IMG/VR virus record: IMGVR_UViG_3300045107_000818
Location: 1-40,772 of that record
Strand: one strand, 5' to 3'
From: a virus
DNA: 40,772 bases
Part shown: piece after piece, positions 8,452-15,576 of the stretch
Numbering within the stretch: position 1 is the first letter of the stretch
How the letters are laid out: every line of letters starts with the position of its first letter
Translations under genes and position numbers: made by a program
Notes under the pieces: generated by a model
What the model saw: the letters and a program-made list of their open reading frames with translations, nothing else
The model's database searches: none
Told to the model about the DNA's origin: nothing

Positions 8452-9205
8452 GCACGGGTCTCCTTGGCGACCTCCGGCATGCGGCGGTCGATGAACACGT
8501 CTTTGAGGACCGACACGTCAACCTTGACGGGGCGGGCGGGCTTGTTGAATGGGTCGAAGTCGGATGGCTTGAGCAGGCGGGATCGCTTGGGGTCGCGGGC
8601 GGTGTTGGCCACCACGGACATGACGGCGGCGGCGATCGACCAGTCGTGGCGCTGGCGGCCGTCGAGCATCGCGACCAGCTCCCGCAGCGTCAGGGGCCCG
8701 GGGTCGAGGCCGAGGGCTCCGGCGCACTGGTAGATGAACTTCCAGACATCAGCGGCTCGGGGAGGGGGGGCACCATCCGGTTCACGAGCTTGTCCAGCTC
8801 GCTCTCGCTGGTCAGCGTCTCGATCCGCTTCTCCGTCAGGTCGCGGGCCTTGTCCAGAACGCGGTTCGTGGCCTGGAGCACACGCCCGAGGTTGGCTCGG
8901 TCCCTCGGGCTCGGGCAGAAACTGATGAGTTCGTCCAGCACCGCGCCAGTTGCGGCATCGATGGCGTCGCCCGCCATCGCCTTGCCGAACTCCTCGTCGG
9001 AGACCTTGGCGGCGTCCGCCTCGGGCTTGCAGACCGCGTAGACCACATCGCACAGGAGCACCGGGTCGCGGATGAACTTCTCGATGAGCGTCCCCTCGAT
9101 GACCTGCATGAGGTCGACACCCGTGAGTCCGCGCACGCGCTTGAGCGTGGCGACGTTGATGTCCACCGTCCAGGTTCGACCTGCGTTGTCCTTGAACTGC
9201 CGCAT
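8448..9205 (-). CDS. Tail assembly chaperone, -1 frameshift product (gpGT-like)
   Basis: Predicted 252-aa fusion made by a -1 ribosomal frameshift at the C7 run 8770-8764. About 147 residues come from the frame starting at 9205, then the -1 frame continues PPRAADVWKFIYQCAGALG to a stop at 8448. The second part resembles the T half of tail chaperones (W...Y..AG..GL.P..LTLREL..M..G) and has no start codon or ribosome site of its own near the join. Lambda-type phages use the short and long forms in fixed ratio to load the tape measure before tube assembly. The order tail tube, chaperone pair, tape measure fits, with two small genes inserted. Confidence 0.72.
8690..9205 (-). CDS. Tail assembly chaperone, short form (gpG-like)
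   Basis: 171-aa unshifted product. It begins MRQFKDNAGRTWTVDINVA, with VRGLTGVDLM in the following helix and a long helical middle (LGRVLQATNRVLDKARDLTEKRI). It ends in a short Ser/Pro tail made only in the unshifted frame (SGSSSTSAPEPSASTPGP). ATG 9205 has GGAGG six bases upstream. Length, predominantly helical content and position between the tail tube and tape measure genes match gpG-type chaperones. Confidence 0.75.
   Translation of the reverse strand: MRQFKDNAGRTWTVDINVATLKRVRGLTGVDLMQVIEGTLIEKFIRDPVLLCDVVYAVCKPEADAAKVSDEEFGKAMAGDAIDAATGAVLDELISFCPSPRDRANLGRVLQATNRVLDKARDLTEKRIETLTSESELDKLVNRMVPPLPEPLMSGSSSTSAPEPSASTPGP
8764..8770 (-). other. C7 slippery run, predicted -1 frameshift site
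   Basis: On the coding strand the frame reads ATG GTG CCC CCC CTC. A P-site tRNA on the second CCC can slip one base back with full pairing because the run has seven C. The next codons are then CCT CCC CGA GCC GCT, which joins the two conserved halves of the tail chaperone exactly. This is seen directly; use of the site is inferred from lambda G/GT practice. Confidence 0.65.
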
Positions 9206-9278
9206 CCGTGCCTCCGTTAAGACGCTGTGCCGGTTGCACAGCCGTTGAACACCTGTTGCACCGACTCCGCCGCCGGGG

Positions 9279-9707
9279 TTACGAACCGATCCATGAAGGC
9301 GCCGTCGCCGAGTACGTGACCTTCGCGGTCACCGACACGGTGATGGCCTCTTCGAGGGCTTCGCTGCGGCTGAAGTTGGTGATCGAGAAGTCCGCCTGCA
9401 GGCCTTGGCCCGCGGCCGCATCGAGGATCTGCAGGCCGATAGGGTCGTTGTTGAAGAACGCGTTCTTGATGGCGGTAAACCCGGCGTCGCCGGTGTCCCA
9501 GACCATCTCGAACTCCACACTCGCTTCCTTGAGCGTGGCGACGGTTGCCCGCCACCCGCTGTTGGCTCGTGTGGTCACGTCCGCCTCGCCCGCCTCCAGG
9601 TTCAGCGTCACGTCGCGGGTGTTGCCCAGCGCCGTCCACGCACCCGCGCCTGCCTGACCACCCGTCTTGTACTTGAGGGCAGCCTCCATGCCGAGCTTGA
9701 TTGCCAT
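9279..9707 (-). CDS. Phage major tail tube protein
   Basis: 142 aa. The layout is beta-rich: MAIKLGMEAALKYKTGG, W..LGNTRDVTLNLEAGEADVTTR, then WRATVATLKEASVEFEMVWD, FFNNDPIGLQILD and EAITVSVTAKVTY. The string 'G...DVTL.LE.GEADVTTR...GWRA' followed by 'F......' and '.V..T.K.T' is the tail tube fold of siphophages (gpV/TP901-1 MTP type). ATG 9707 has AAAGGAG seven bases upstream. It lies between the terminator/85-aa genes and the chaperone pair, the usual place. Confidence 0.87.
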   Translation of the reverse strand: MAIKLGMEAALKYKTGGQAGAGAWTALGNTRDVTLNLEAGEADVTTRANSGWRATVATLKEASVEFEMVWDTGDAGFTAIKNAFFNNDPIGLQILDAAAGQGLQADFSITNFSRSEALEEAITVSVTAKVTYSATAPSWIGS

Positions 9708-9719
9708 CGCTGACTCCTT

Positions 9720-9977
9720 TCACTCGGCGCTGTGGCCGACCACGAAGACCGTCTCGCCGCCCTTGCATTTGACCAACAGGTCCGCCAGGTTCACCCGTTC
9801 GAAGTAATACTGCGTGCCCGGCGCGACATCGATCGGATCCGTCTTGCCGTCAGACAACAGCAGGTCCTGCGTGTTCTTGTGTGACGCCGTGAGCGTGAAG
9901 GTCGCCACGAGCTTCGTCGCCGACAGCGGCTTGTCGCCTCCATCCAGATCGACCTTGAAGATGATGGCATTCCTCAC
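9720..9977 (-). CDS. Small hypothetical protein between tail terminator and tail tube genes
   Basis: 85 aa, family not recognised. Predicted all-beta: AIIFKVDLDGGDKPLSATKL, then LVATFTLTASHKNTQDLLL, then TQYYFERVNLADLLVKCKG. The start is GTG 9977 with GGAGG about seven bases upstream; it lies four bases after the tail terminator stop. Small beta proteins here may be tail decoration or adaptor subunits, but nothing in the sequence proves this. Confidence 0.6.
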   Translation of the reverse strand: MRNAIIFKVDLDGGDKPLSATKLVATFTLTASHKNTQDLLLSDGKTDPIDVAPGTQYYFERVNLADLLVKCKGGETVFVVGHSAE

Positions 9978-9980
9978 GCA

Positions 9981-10412
9981 CTACCTCCGCTCGCGGTACG
10001 TCACACTCAGGACACTCGTGAACACCCGGTGCTGCTCGAGCGCCTCGCTCGACACCACCGGCTCGTTGTTGATCCCGACCCACGCCGCGTCGGGGAAGGC
10101 TTCCAGCCGCTTAAACCGCAGGTGATCCGCGATCGCCTCCACCAGCACAAGCAGTTCGTCGATCGCCGTGTCCGCCCCATCGGCAGGCAGCTTCTTCTGC
10201 ACGCCCACATCGACGATGTACTCGATTGCCAGGCTGTCCCGCGTCACCGGCGACATCTGCAGCGTGCGGGGAACCACCGAGACCCGCAGGTCCTTGAGGT
10301 TCTCCAGCGTGAACGCGGGCTGGTACATGCGGACGGCCGTGACCGGCTGCCCGAAGGACCCGGCGCTCACGTGCGCCGCGACGGCGTCGGCGAGGGCGGC
10401 GATCGTGCTCAC
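9981..10412 (-). CDS. Putative tail terminator / tail completion protein
   Basis: 143 aa. An N-terminal helix (STIAALADAVAAHV) is followed by beta strands LRVSVVPRTLQM and EYIVDVGVQKKL, a helix AIDELLVLVEAIADHL, and a final strand VFTSVLSVTYRERR. This alpha-beta-beta...alpha-beta plan is shared by tail terminator (gpU/gp10-type) and minor tail proteins that cap the tube. GTG 10412 overlaps the previous stop (GTGA) and has GGAGGTGG upstream. Position just before the tube gene supports the call; sequence similarity to a named family is not evident to me. Confidence 0.6.
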   Translation of the reverse strand: MSTIAALADAVAAHVSAGSFGQPVTAVRMYQPAFTLENLKDLRVSVVPRTLQMSPVTRDSLAIEYIVDVGVQKKLPADGADTAIDELLVLVEAIADHLRFKRLEAFPDAAWVGINNEPVVSSEALEQHRVFTSVLSVTYRERR

Positions 10413-10702
10413 GGGCCACCTCCGATGACGGGCGAGCCCGTAGTCGGCACGCTCTGGCGCGGCGAGTTGGAAGTCAGCCCGGAGAGCTTGCCCTCGAGGA
10501 ACCAGATCTTGCGTTCCATCTCGGCGTACTGAGCGCGGATGCTGCGGGCCTCGCCGATGAACTCGTCGAGCCGCTTCTCCACCTGCTGGAGCTTGGTAGT
10601 GACCACGCCCCATTGGATGGTCATCGCGCCCGCCGCGAGCACGACCGTGACAATCACGCCGGCCCACCGAGCACTGCCGCTTTGTCCGTTGCCTTCTGCC
10701 AT
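10409..10702 (-). CDS. Small membrane protein with one TM helix and coiled coil
   Basis: 97 aa. Residues about 13-34 (WAGVIVTVVLAAGAMTIQW and onward) form one transmembrane helix; residues 35-75 (KLQQVEKRLDEFIGEARSIR and following) form a charged coiled coil; the tail is Ser/Pro/Gly-rich. Such short TM-plus-coil proteins in phages include XhlA-type holin partners and inner spanins. The ATG start at 10702 leaves a two-base gap after the head-completion gene, so it sits in the head-tail operon rather than in a lysis cassette. The function is unproven. Confidence 0.62.
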   Translation of the reverse strand: MAEGNGQSGSARWAGVIVTVVLAAGAMTIQWGVVTTKLQQVEKRLDEFIGEARSIRAQYAEMERKIWFLEGKLSGLTSNSPRQSVPTTGSPVIGGGP

Positions 10703-10704
10703 CG

Positions 10705-11082
10705 TTACTCCGTTGCGATGTGCTTGGTGTGAATCCGAAGAACCCTTCGGTACGGGTCGCTGTACCGGAACGGCGGCTGCCCTCTCGGCGCGTTGACCTC
10801 GTACACAAACACTGCCGTCCCGACCGTCTCTCGCACCTGATCGCCCGCCCGCGGGAGGATCAGGCCAGCTCCCAGATCCAGGTCCACCGTCCGCACGAGG
10901 AAGTCCCGCGACTCCACTCGGTGAATGAGCCCCGCGTCGTCGGCCTGCTCGAACTCGGTCTTGCCGATAGTGGCCTGTACTTCTTTCTCGTCCGTACCAC
11001 GCCGGTAAAGGACCGGGCGGGAGAGGTGCTGGTGACGCTGGGCATCGAGAAATGCCGCGCCGCGATCGAGCAGGTCGCCCAC
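10705..11082 (-). CDS. Putative head completion / head-tail joining protein
   Basis: 125 aa. N-terminal GDLLDRGAAFLDAQRHQHLS is a helix of the gpFII/ATP-binding-sugar-transporter type, followed by repeated short beta strands: RPVLYRRG, EVQATIGKTEFEQ, RDFLVRTVDLDL, LILPRAGDQV and YRRVLRIHTKHI. This resembles lambda gpFII-like head-tail connectors ('..V.Y.RG......AT.G.T.F........V.V....DFLV'). GTG 11082 has AAGGAG upstream. Position between the capsid accessory gene and the tail terminator supports a connector role. Confidence 0.62.
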   Translation of the reverse strand: MGDLLDRGAAFLDAQRHQHLSRPVLYRRGTDEKEVQATIGKTEFEQADDAGLIHRVESRDFLVRTVDLDLGAGLILPRAGDQVRETVGTAVFVYEVNAPRGQPPFRYSDPYRRVLRIHTKHIATE

Positions 11083-11099
11083 AGGTGCTCCTTGGGGGG

Positions 11100-11573
11100 T
11101 TATTGCTGCAGGCGAACGCGAACGATGGTGTCCGCATCGACGGTGGCTTTCACCGCCTTGCCGATCAGCTTGTTCGCGCCGGCGGCCGCGTTCTTGGTGG
11201 CGTTCTGGGCGGCCGCATCCCAGTAAGTGAGCGTGCCCGCGGGGATGGCGCTGCCCGCGCCGACCGCCTTGTTGAAGTCGAAGACGCCGGTGACAGCGAT
11301 CGATCCCAACTGGCCTGCCTTGATCGGTGCCTGCGTGACACCGATGAGGTCGGCCTGCACCACCACCGCGCCGACGAGCACGTCAGCGCCCGGGGTGTAG
11401 TCGATCGAGCCGCCTTCCTGAACGAACTTTGCTGGTCCTGAAGCCATTCCTGAACCTCCATCTGTTGGTGGGCCATCGGTGTCGATGCCCGATTGCTGAT
11501 CGATGCCGCTTCCGAGTTCGCTGGGGAGCTCGCCGCCGAGCCCCCCAGCGCCGGTGCTGACCTGCCCGGGCAT
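11100..11573 (-). CDS. DUF2190 family capsid accessory/decoration protein
   Basis: 157 aa as the longest frame, 115 aa from an internal ATG. The core AKFVQEGGSIDYTPGADVLV, then GAVVVQADLIGVT, then GQLGSIAVTGVFDF and GTLTYWDAAAQ is the DUF2190 fold, often found beside major capsid genes and thought to be a decoration protein. Two starts are plausible: ATG 11573, four bases after the capsid stop with GAGGTG inside that gene, adding a Gly/Ser-rich 42-residue leader; and ATG 11447, preceded by GGAGG at eight bases, where the family normally begins. The leader may be disordered or untranslated. Confidence 0.78.
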   Translation of the reverse strand: MPGQVSTGAGGLGGELPSELGSGIDQQSGIDTDGPPTDGGSGMASGPAKFVQEGGSIDYTPGADVLVGAVVVQADLIGVTQAPIKAGQLGSIAVTGVFDFNKAVGAGSAIPAGTLTYWDAAAQNATKNAAAGANKLIGKAVKATVDADTIVRVRLQQ

Positions 11574-11576
11574 GGC

Positions 11577-13505
11577 TTACACCTCGCCCTTGCTCTTGAC
11601 GCCGCCGCGCGGGTCCTGCAGGTTGACGCCGAAGTCGTGGTACCCACGCATCCGGATGCCGAGCATGTTGAAGTCCGCGTCCGACGTTTCGACGGTCGGG
11701 GCTTCCTGGCCGTTGAGGAATGCCATCTCGATGACCGGCAGGTCGCTGGGGTCCGCGAGGAGGTACCACGCCTTGGCCGAGTTGCCGGTGTAGAGCGCGT
11801 TGGACAGGTAGCGGCTGACCTCGATGCGGAACTTGCCCTGGTGCGGGTTGGCGACTGGGAACTTGGTGTTCGCGGTCGTGTCCCGGAGCTCGACGCTCTT
11901 GTAGAGCTGCGTGCCCATCGCCGAGAGCGCCGTCGGCACCAGCAGGATCGCGGGCATCACGCCGGTGGGCTTGCCGTCGGAGTCCACGAGGTCCATGAAG
12001 GCGACCTCGCCCTTGGTGAGGCCATCGATGCCGAGGGCGGTGTCCGCACCCGAGATGAAGTTCTTATTGCCGGCGCTGAAGAACGCGGCGTTGTTCAGGA
12101 ACGCCGTCCAGAAGACGTCGTTGATCTTCAGACCCGAGCCACGGCCGAGCTTGCGGGGAACCGTGGTGATCGCGCCGAGGTCGTCGTTGATGATGTCGCG
12201 GCGATCGATCGAGAGCATCAGGCCGTAGGTGTCGGCCTTGTTGGTGTACGTCTCCTCGCCGAGCGTGCCCTGCTTGAGCTCGCCGCCGGGGGCGACCTGC
12301 TCGTACTGGTCCTTGCCGACCAAGCGGTAGCTGGTGACGGTCTTGAAGTCGCTGACGTTGCGCACCGCGCAGATGCTCCGCCAGACGCGCTCGACGCTGA
12401 AGAAGCCCTCCAGCAGGAACTTGTTGGCGACGTTGGAGAGGATGCCGCCCACGTCGATGGTGGTCATGCCCGCCTCGATCCCGCGACCGAAGGCGGCTTC
12501 GAGCACGCGGCGGCTGTCGCGGAACGTGCGGCCCGTGTAGCCGTTGGCGATCGCGGCTTCGAAGAGGAGTTCCTGCAGGCCCAACCCGCCCTGGAAGCGC
12601 TTTGCGGCGATCTCGATGGCCTGCGTGGAGCAGACCTTCTCGATGCCTTCGAGCTTGGCGCTCTGGAAGCACGCGGCTTCGAGCACCTCGCTGGTGACGC
12701 TGTTGTCGGGCGCGTGGATGGCCGGGGCCTTGGGGCGGCTCGCGCGGAGGACCTCGAGCTCGGTGCGCGTCGCATCCCAGTTGTCGCGGATGGCCTGGGC
12801 CTCGATGCTCGTGTGCTTGCCGCCGCAGACCTTGCGGATCGACTCGATGCGCGCGGTCTCGGCGAGCGCCGCGGCACGGATCTGCTCGGGCGTCTGCTCG
12901 GTCCCGGTGACGGGGGCATTCGCAGAGGGAGACGGAGTGGGATTGCAATCGTCGGCCATGACGCTGGGCTCCTTGTGAAGACGCGCGGCGATGCTCGCGC
13001 TGGTGCGGCCGTCTGCGCCGAGATCCACGAAACTGATCTCGCCGAGCGTGGCCTTGCGGACGACGTAGACCGGACCACTGAGGTCCTGCCCGTTGACCGT
13101 CGCCTTCTGGTTGTCCTTGATGAACTCGAACTCCTCGACACTCGCGCCGACGGAGGCCTGCCAAGGGAATCCGTTCCGACTGGAGGCAACGACCTCCTTA
13201 GCGGCGGGCGTATCGCGGGAAATCACGCCGGTGGCGATGAGCTGACCGGCTTCCACGCGGATGCTGTCCGTATGGCCGACGCCCGAGAGCGGGTCGTGAC
13301 CGAAGCGGATGGGACGTGCCTGCGAGGGCACCCCCAGGCCCGCGAGGTCGATCACCACCGGGGCGCGCCAGCCACCGACCCGCATCGCGCCGCCGGTGTA
13401 CGCGACCATCTTGAACCGGGGCAACGGCGCGCTCTGGCCGTCCGCCGCGGCGGCGAAGGTGATGTCGGCAGTCGCGGTAAACGTCAGCGCGGGCAGGATC
13501 TTCAT
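11577..13505 (-). CDS. Fused prohead protease-major capsid protein (Mu gpT-like)
   Basis: About 642 aa in two parts. Residues 1-190 resemble prohead/I-like proteases: VVIDLAGLG, RFGHDPLSGVGHTDSIRVE, a GVISRDTPAA turn, FPWQASVGASV and KATLGEISFVDLGADGRTS. A helical, Pro/Ser-linked segment with TEQTPEQIRAAALAETARIE follows. Residues about 330-640 match Mu gpT-type capsid proteins: TTIDVGGILSNVANKFLLEG, then RNVSDFKTVTSYRLVGKDQY, SIDRRDIINDDLGAI and AFLNNAAFFSAGN. The protease is expected to remove the scaffold-like part during maturation. ATG 13505 lacks a clear ribosome site; GTG 13526, with GAGGAG seven bases upstream and overlapping the portal end, is an alternative. Confidence 0.88.
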   Translation of the reverse strand: MKILPALTFTATADITFAAAADGQSAPLPRFKMVAYTGGAMRVGGWRAPVVIDLAGLGVPSQARPIRFGHDPLSGVGHTDSIRVEAGQLIATGVISRDTPAAKEVVASSRNGFPWQASVGASVEEFEFIKDNQKATVNGQDLSGPVYVVRKATLGEISFVDLGADGRTSASIAARLHKEPSVMADDCNPTPSPSANAPVTGTEQTPEQIRAAALAETARIESIRKVCGGKHTSIEAQAIRDNWDATRTELEVLRASRPKAPAIHAPDNSVTSEVLEAACFQSAKLEGIEKVCSTQAIEIAAKRFQGGLGLQELLFEAAIANGYTGRTFRDSRRVLEAAFGRGIEAGMTTIDVGGILSNVANKFLLEGFFSVERVWRSICAVRNVSDFKTVTSYRLVGKDQYEQVAPGGELKQGTLGEETYTNKADTYGLMLSIDRRDIINDDLGAITTVPRKLGRGSGLKINDVFWTAFLNNAAFFSAGNKNFISGADTALGIDGLTKGEVAFMDLVDSDGKPTGVMPAILLVPTALSAMGTQLYKSVELRDTTANTKFPVANPHQGKFRIEVSRYLSNALYTGNSAKAWYLLADPSDLPVIEMAFLNGQEAPTVETSDADFNMLGIRMRGYHDFGVNLQDPRGGVKSKGEV

Positions 13506-13509
13506 GGAG

Positions 13510-15069
13510 TCAGTTGGCACTGGCACTGGCGGTCTCCTCGTCAACGGTGTCTGCGGGGTCGGCGTCGTCGTCCGGGGCTGAGGGCTTTGTCGTGCTCGTC
13601 GCCGGTGACGCGGCGGCGGGCGAGAGCCCCAGCTCGTTCATGAGCGCGAGCTCTTTGGCCCGCTGGCGGAGCTCTTGCTCCCAGTCGCGGCCCTGCCGGG
13701 CGAACTCGACGGCGAGCGTGGTGGTGTGGTTGGCCAGGCGCGTGGCCTGGGCGCTTGCTTCCTTGGCGGGATCGACGTGCTCGACGCCATCCCAGAACCA
13801 AGCGTGCTCCGGCAGCGTGCGTGCGATCGTGCGGAGTGACTGCGGGAGCAGCCCCTCGACCAGCACCGCCTCGTTGAGCCACGCCTTGAGGATGCGGTCG
13901 AGCACGGCGAGCTGCATCTGGTGCTGCTCGACGCGGATGCTCTTGAAGTACACCTGGTGGTCCAGGCGGCCGCTGGCGTAGTTGTACCCCGAGGAGTTGC
14001 CCGCCGCGACGTTGAACGGCATGTTCAGGCAGCGGGCGATCTCGTTGAGGATCTCGCGCTTGAACTCGCCGAACGTCGTCGTCGGCTGCTCGGCGTGGAC
14101 CTGCCCCAGCTTCCATCCGCCAGGCAGGACGGTCGCCAGTCGCTGCTCGAGCTCGACCTCGTCCATCGGCTCCAGCGGATCGGCCTCGCCGTTGGCCGGT
14201 GCGTCGGTGTAGATCACGGCAGCGAAGTTGGCAGCGGTCTCTGCGGCGGCGATGGTCGCCAGCGTGTAACGGCGGAGCTGCGCGAACAGCGGCAGCGCCG
14301 GCGTGATGTCGGGGATGCCGCGGAGCTGGCCCGGGCGGTCGGCCCGGAAGTAGTGCACCACCGACGCGGCGGGGAGCGTGTCGTACGCCAGCAGGTCGTC
14401 GATACGGGCACGGAGAGCGCTGCTGTCGCCGGGGTGACGCTTGAGCACTCGGTACGCGGAGGGGTTACCCCACGCGTCGAGCGCGATGCCGTCGATCTCG
14501 TCGTTGCGCCCGCGCCGGAGGAGGGGCGAGCAGACCTGGTCGGCCTCGATGAGCTTGACGTCGAGCGAGACCTGGGACAGGACTCCGGGGTTGTTCACGA
14601 GCAGCGCGAACGCCTCGCCGGTCTCGGCGCGGGCCATCCGCATGGTGCGGAGCTTGCCGGGCAGGTCGACCGCGCGCGACCACTGCTCGAAGGCGTCCTC
14701 GATGCGGGCGTTGGCCTCGGCGTCGCCGGTGAGCATCTGCAGCCGGGGACCGGTGCCGATGGTGTCGTTGGCGAGCGTGAGGACGATGCCCTTGGCGTAG
14801 GAGTTGTTGGCGACCTCGTAGCGGGCCCGGTTGCGGAGGACGCGACGGACCTCGGGATTGATCGCAGCATTGGGCGACAGGCCGTCGGCGTTCGCCCAGT
14901 GCTTGCGGTTGTCGGCGGTCGTCTGAGCCGAGTCGAACTTGGCGACGACCAACCGGCGGCCGCCGCGAGACCCACGTCCATACGAGTCTCGCGGCGCCGC
15001 CGGGGAGGGAGAGGCGGCGGAGTTACCGAGACCGACCCGGCTCATGATGTTGGCGATGGCTTTCAGCAT
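13510..15069 (-). CDS. Phage portal protein (lambda gpB family)
   Basis: 519 aa. Residues 45-110 carry NRKHWANADGLSPNAAINPE and YEVANNSYAKGIVLTLANDTIG, then GTGPRLQM: the lambda-family portal signature (WA.AD..S......R..LR.R.R.L..N...A.G.......VG.G..LQ). RMARAETGEAFALLV, VKLIEADQV and VVHYFRADRPGQLRGIP follow, then ARCLNMPFNVAAGNSSGYNY near residue 355. The C-terminus (Ala/Ser/Asp-rich) is probably disordered. It forms the dodecameric DNA channel at the head vertex. There is a stop-to-start gap of eight bases from the 73-aa gene; the ATG has only a weak ribosome site. Confidence 0.93.
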   Translation of the reverse strand: MLKAIANIMSRVGLGNSAASPSPAAPRDSYGRGSRGGRRLVVAKFDSAQTTADNRKHWANADGLSPNAAINPEVRRVLRNRARYEVANNSYAKGIVLTLANDTIGTGPRLQMLTGDAEANARIEDAFEQWSRAVDLPGKLRTMRMARAETGEAFALLVNNPGVLSQVSLDVKLIEADQVCSPLLRRGRNDEIDGIALDAWGNPSAYRVLKRHPGDSSALRARIDDLLAYDTLPAASVVHYFRADRPGQLRGIPDITPALPLFAQLRRYTLATIAAAETAANFAAVIYTDAPANGEADPLEPMDEVELEQRLATVLPGGWKLGQVHAEQPTTTFGEFKREILNEIARCLNMPFNVAAGNSSGYNYASGRLDHQVYFKSIRVEQHQMQLAVLDRILKAWLNEAVLVEGLLPQSLRTIARTLPEHAWFWDGVEHVDPAKEASAQATRLANHTTTLAVEFARQGRDWEQELRQRAKELALMNELGLSPAAASPATSTTKPSAPDDDADPADTVDEETASASAN

Positions 15070-15076
15070 GAGTCGG

Positions 15077-15298
15077 TCAGACGGAACCGGGGGGCACGAT
15101 CTTGGCGAACTTGATGCCGAGGCCGGGCTTCCTCGCGGCGTCCTTGGACGCGAGGAAGCGGACGACCTCGATCTGGTCCTTCAGCGGGTGCTGCTCGACG
15201 GACTGCCCGTCCACCGACGCCTTCGCGGGCTGCGACGCGTTGTCGCGGATGGCCTGGTCGAGGTTGGGGGCAGGATCGGGCAAGGTGCAGTTCTCCAT
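15077..15298 (-). CDS. Small conserved protein before the portal gene
   Basis: 73 aa, mostly polar: ENCTLPDPAPNLDQAIRDNA, then QPAKASVDGQSVEQHPLKDQ and IEVVRFLASKDAARKPGLGI. Similar short proteins ('..AI..NA..PA......SV.QH.L.DQIEADR.LAS') sit between terminase and portal genes in many phages, the slot of gpW-type joining proteins, though this one does not resemble gpW. The ATG at 15298 is embedded in the conserved 21-bp element at 15295-15315, where GGTG is the only ribosome-site-like sequence. It is the first gene of the head operon after that element. Confidence 0.62.
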   Translation of the reverse strand: MENCTLPDPAPNLDQAIRDNASQPAKASVDGQSVEQHPLKDQIEVVRFLASKDAARKPGLGIKFAKIVPPGSV

Positions 15299-15315
15299 AG
15301 AGCACCTAACCCGTT
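15295..15315 (-). promoter_or_regulatory. Conserved 21-bp element, copy A (head operon)
   Basis: Coding-strand sequence AACGGGTTAGG, then TGCTCTATGG. It shares 18 or more of 21 positions with copies at 29947-29967 and 37353-37373. TTCGGGAT occurs ten bases upstream here (15326-15333), as in copy C. It lies in the 89-base gap between the zinc-ribbon gene and the 73-aa gene. A short GGTGC/GCACC stem overlaps it (15284-15306). The copies look like a phage-specific promoter, operator or structured leader; which of these is not decided by sequence. Confidence 0.6.
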
Positions 15316-15387
15316 GCACGCTGTGATCCCGAATCGCGTGCCTCGAATGCGCCAAGTTGTTCCACCGGTAGAACCCGGCTGGCTCGG

Positions 15388-15576
15388 TTAGGCTCCAAGC
15401 CGCTCTGTAGTCGTCACGCGCCGGCCGCAGTTCCGGCACGCCCGACGGCGGCGGATCACGCCTCCAAGCGCCGCACGGGTGTAGAGCACCTCGAAGTGAC
15501 GACACCCGCACTTCGGACACGCCAGCCCTTTGGCTTGGACCCCGCTCGGTCGTGGTGTAGGCTTGGGCTCGTTCAC
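15388..15576 (-). CDS. NrdR/Ogr-like zinc-ribbon protein
   Basis: 62 aa. Cys pairs C20-P-K-C23 and C47-R-N-C50 frame a ribbon with RRRRACRNCGRRVTTTERLG, very like the N-terminal DNA-binding zinc ribbon of NrdR and reminiscent of P2 Ogr/Delta late activators. The ATP-cone of NrdR is absent. ATG 15576 overlaps the large terminase stop (ATGA). Immediately downstream, after 72 bases, lies copy A of the 21-bp element, so a role as transcription activator acting there is an attractive but unproven idea. It could also be a packaging accessory. Confidence 0.68.
   Translation of the reverse strand: MNEPKPTPRPSGVQAKGLACPKCGCRHFEVLYTRAALGGVIRRRRACRNCGRRVTTTERLGA

Noticed and set aside
11493-13643. 716-codon plus-strand open frame
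   Set aside because: Mirror of the capsid fusion gene; no motif or ribosome site.
15063-15305. 80-codon minus-strand frame before the portal gene
   Set aside because: Overlaps the 73-aa gene in another frame; the latter has recognisable conserved sequence, this one is basic shadow sequence.
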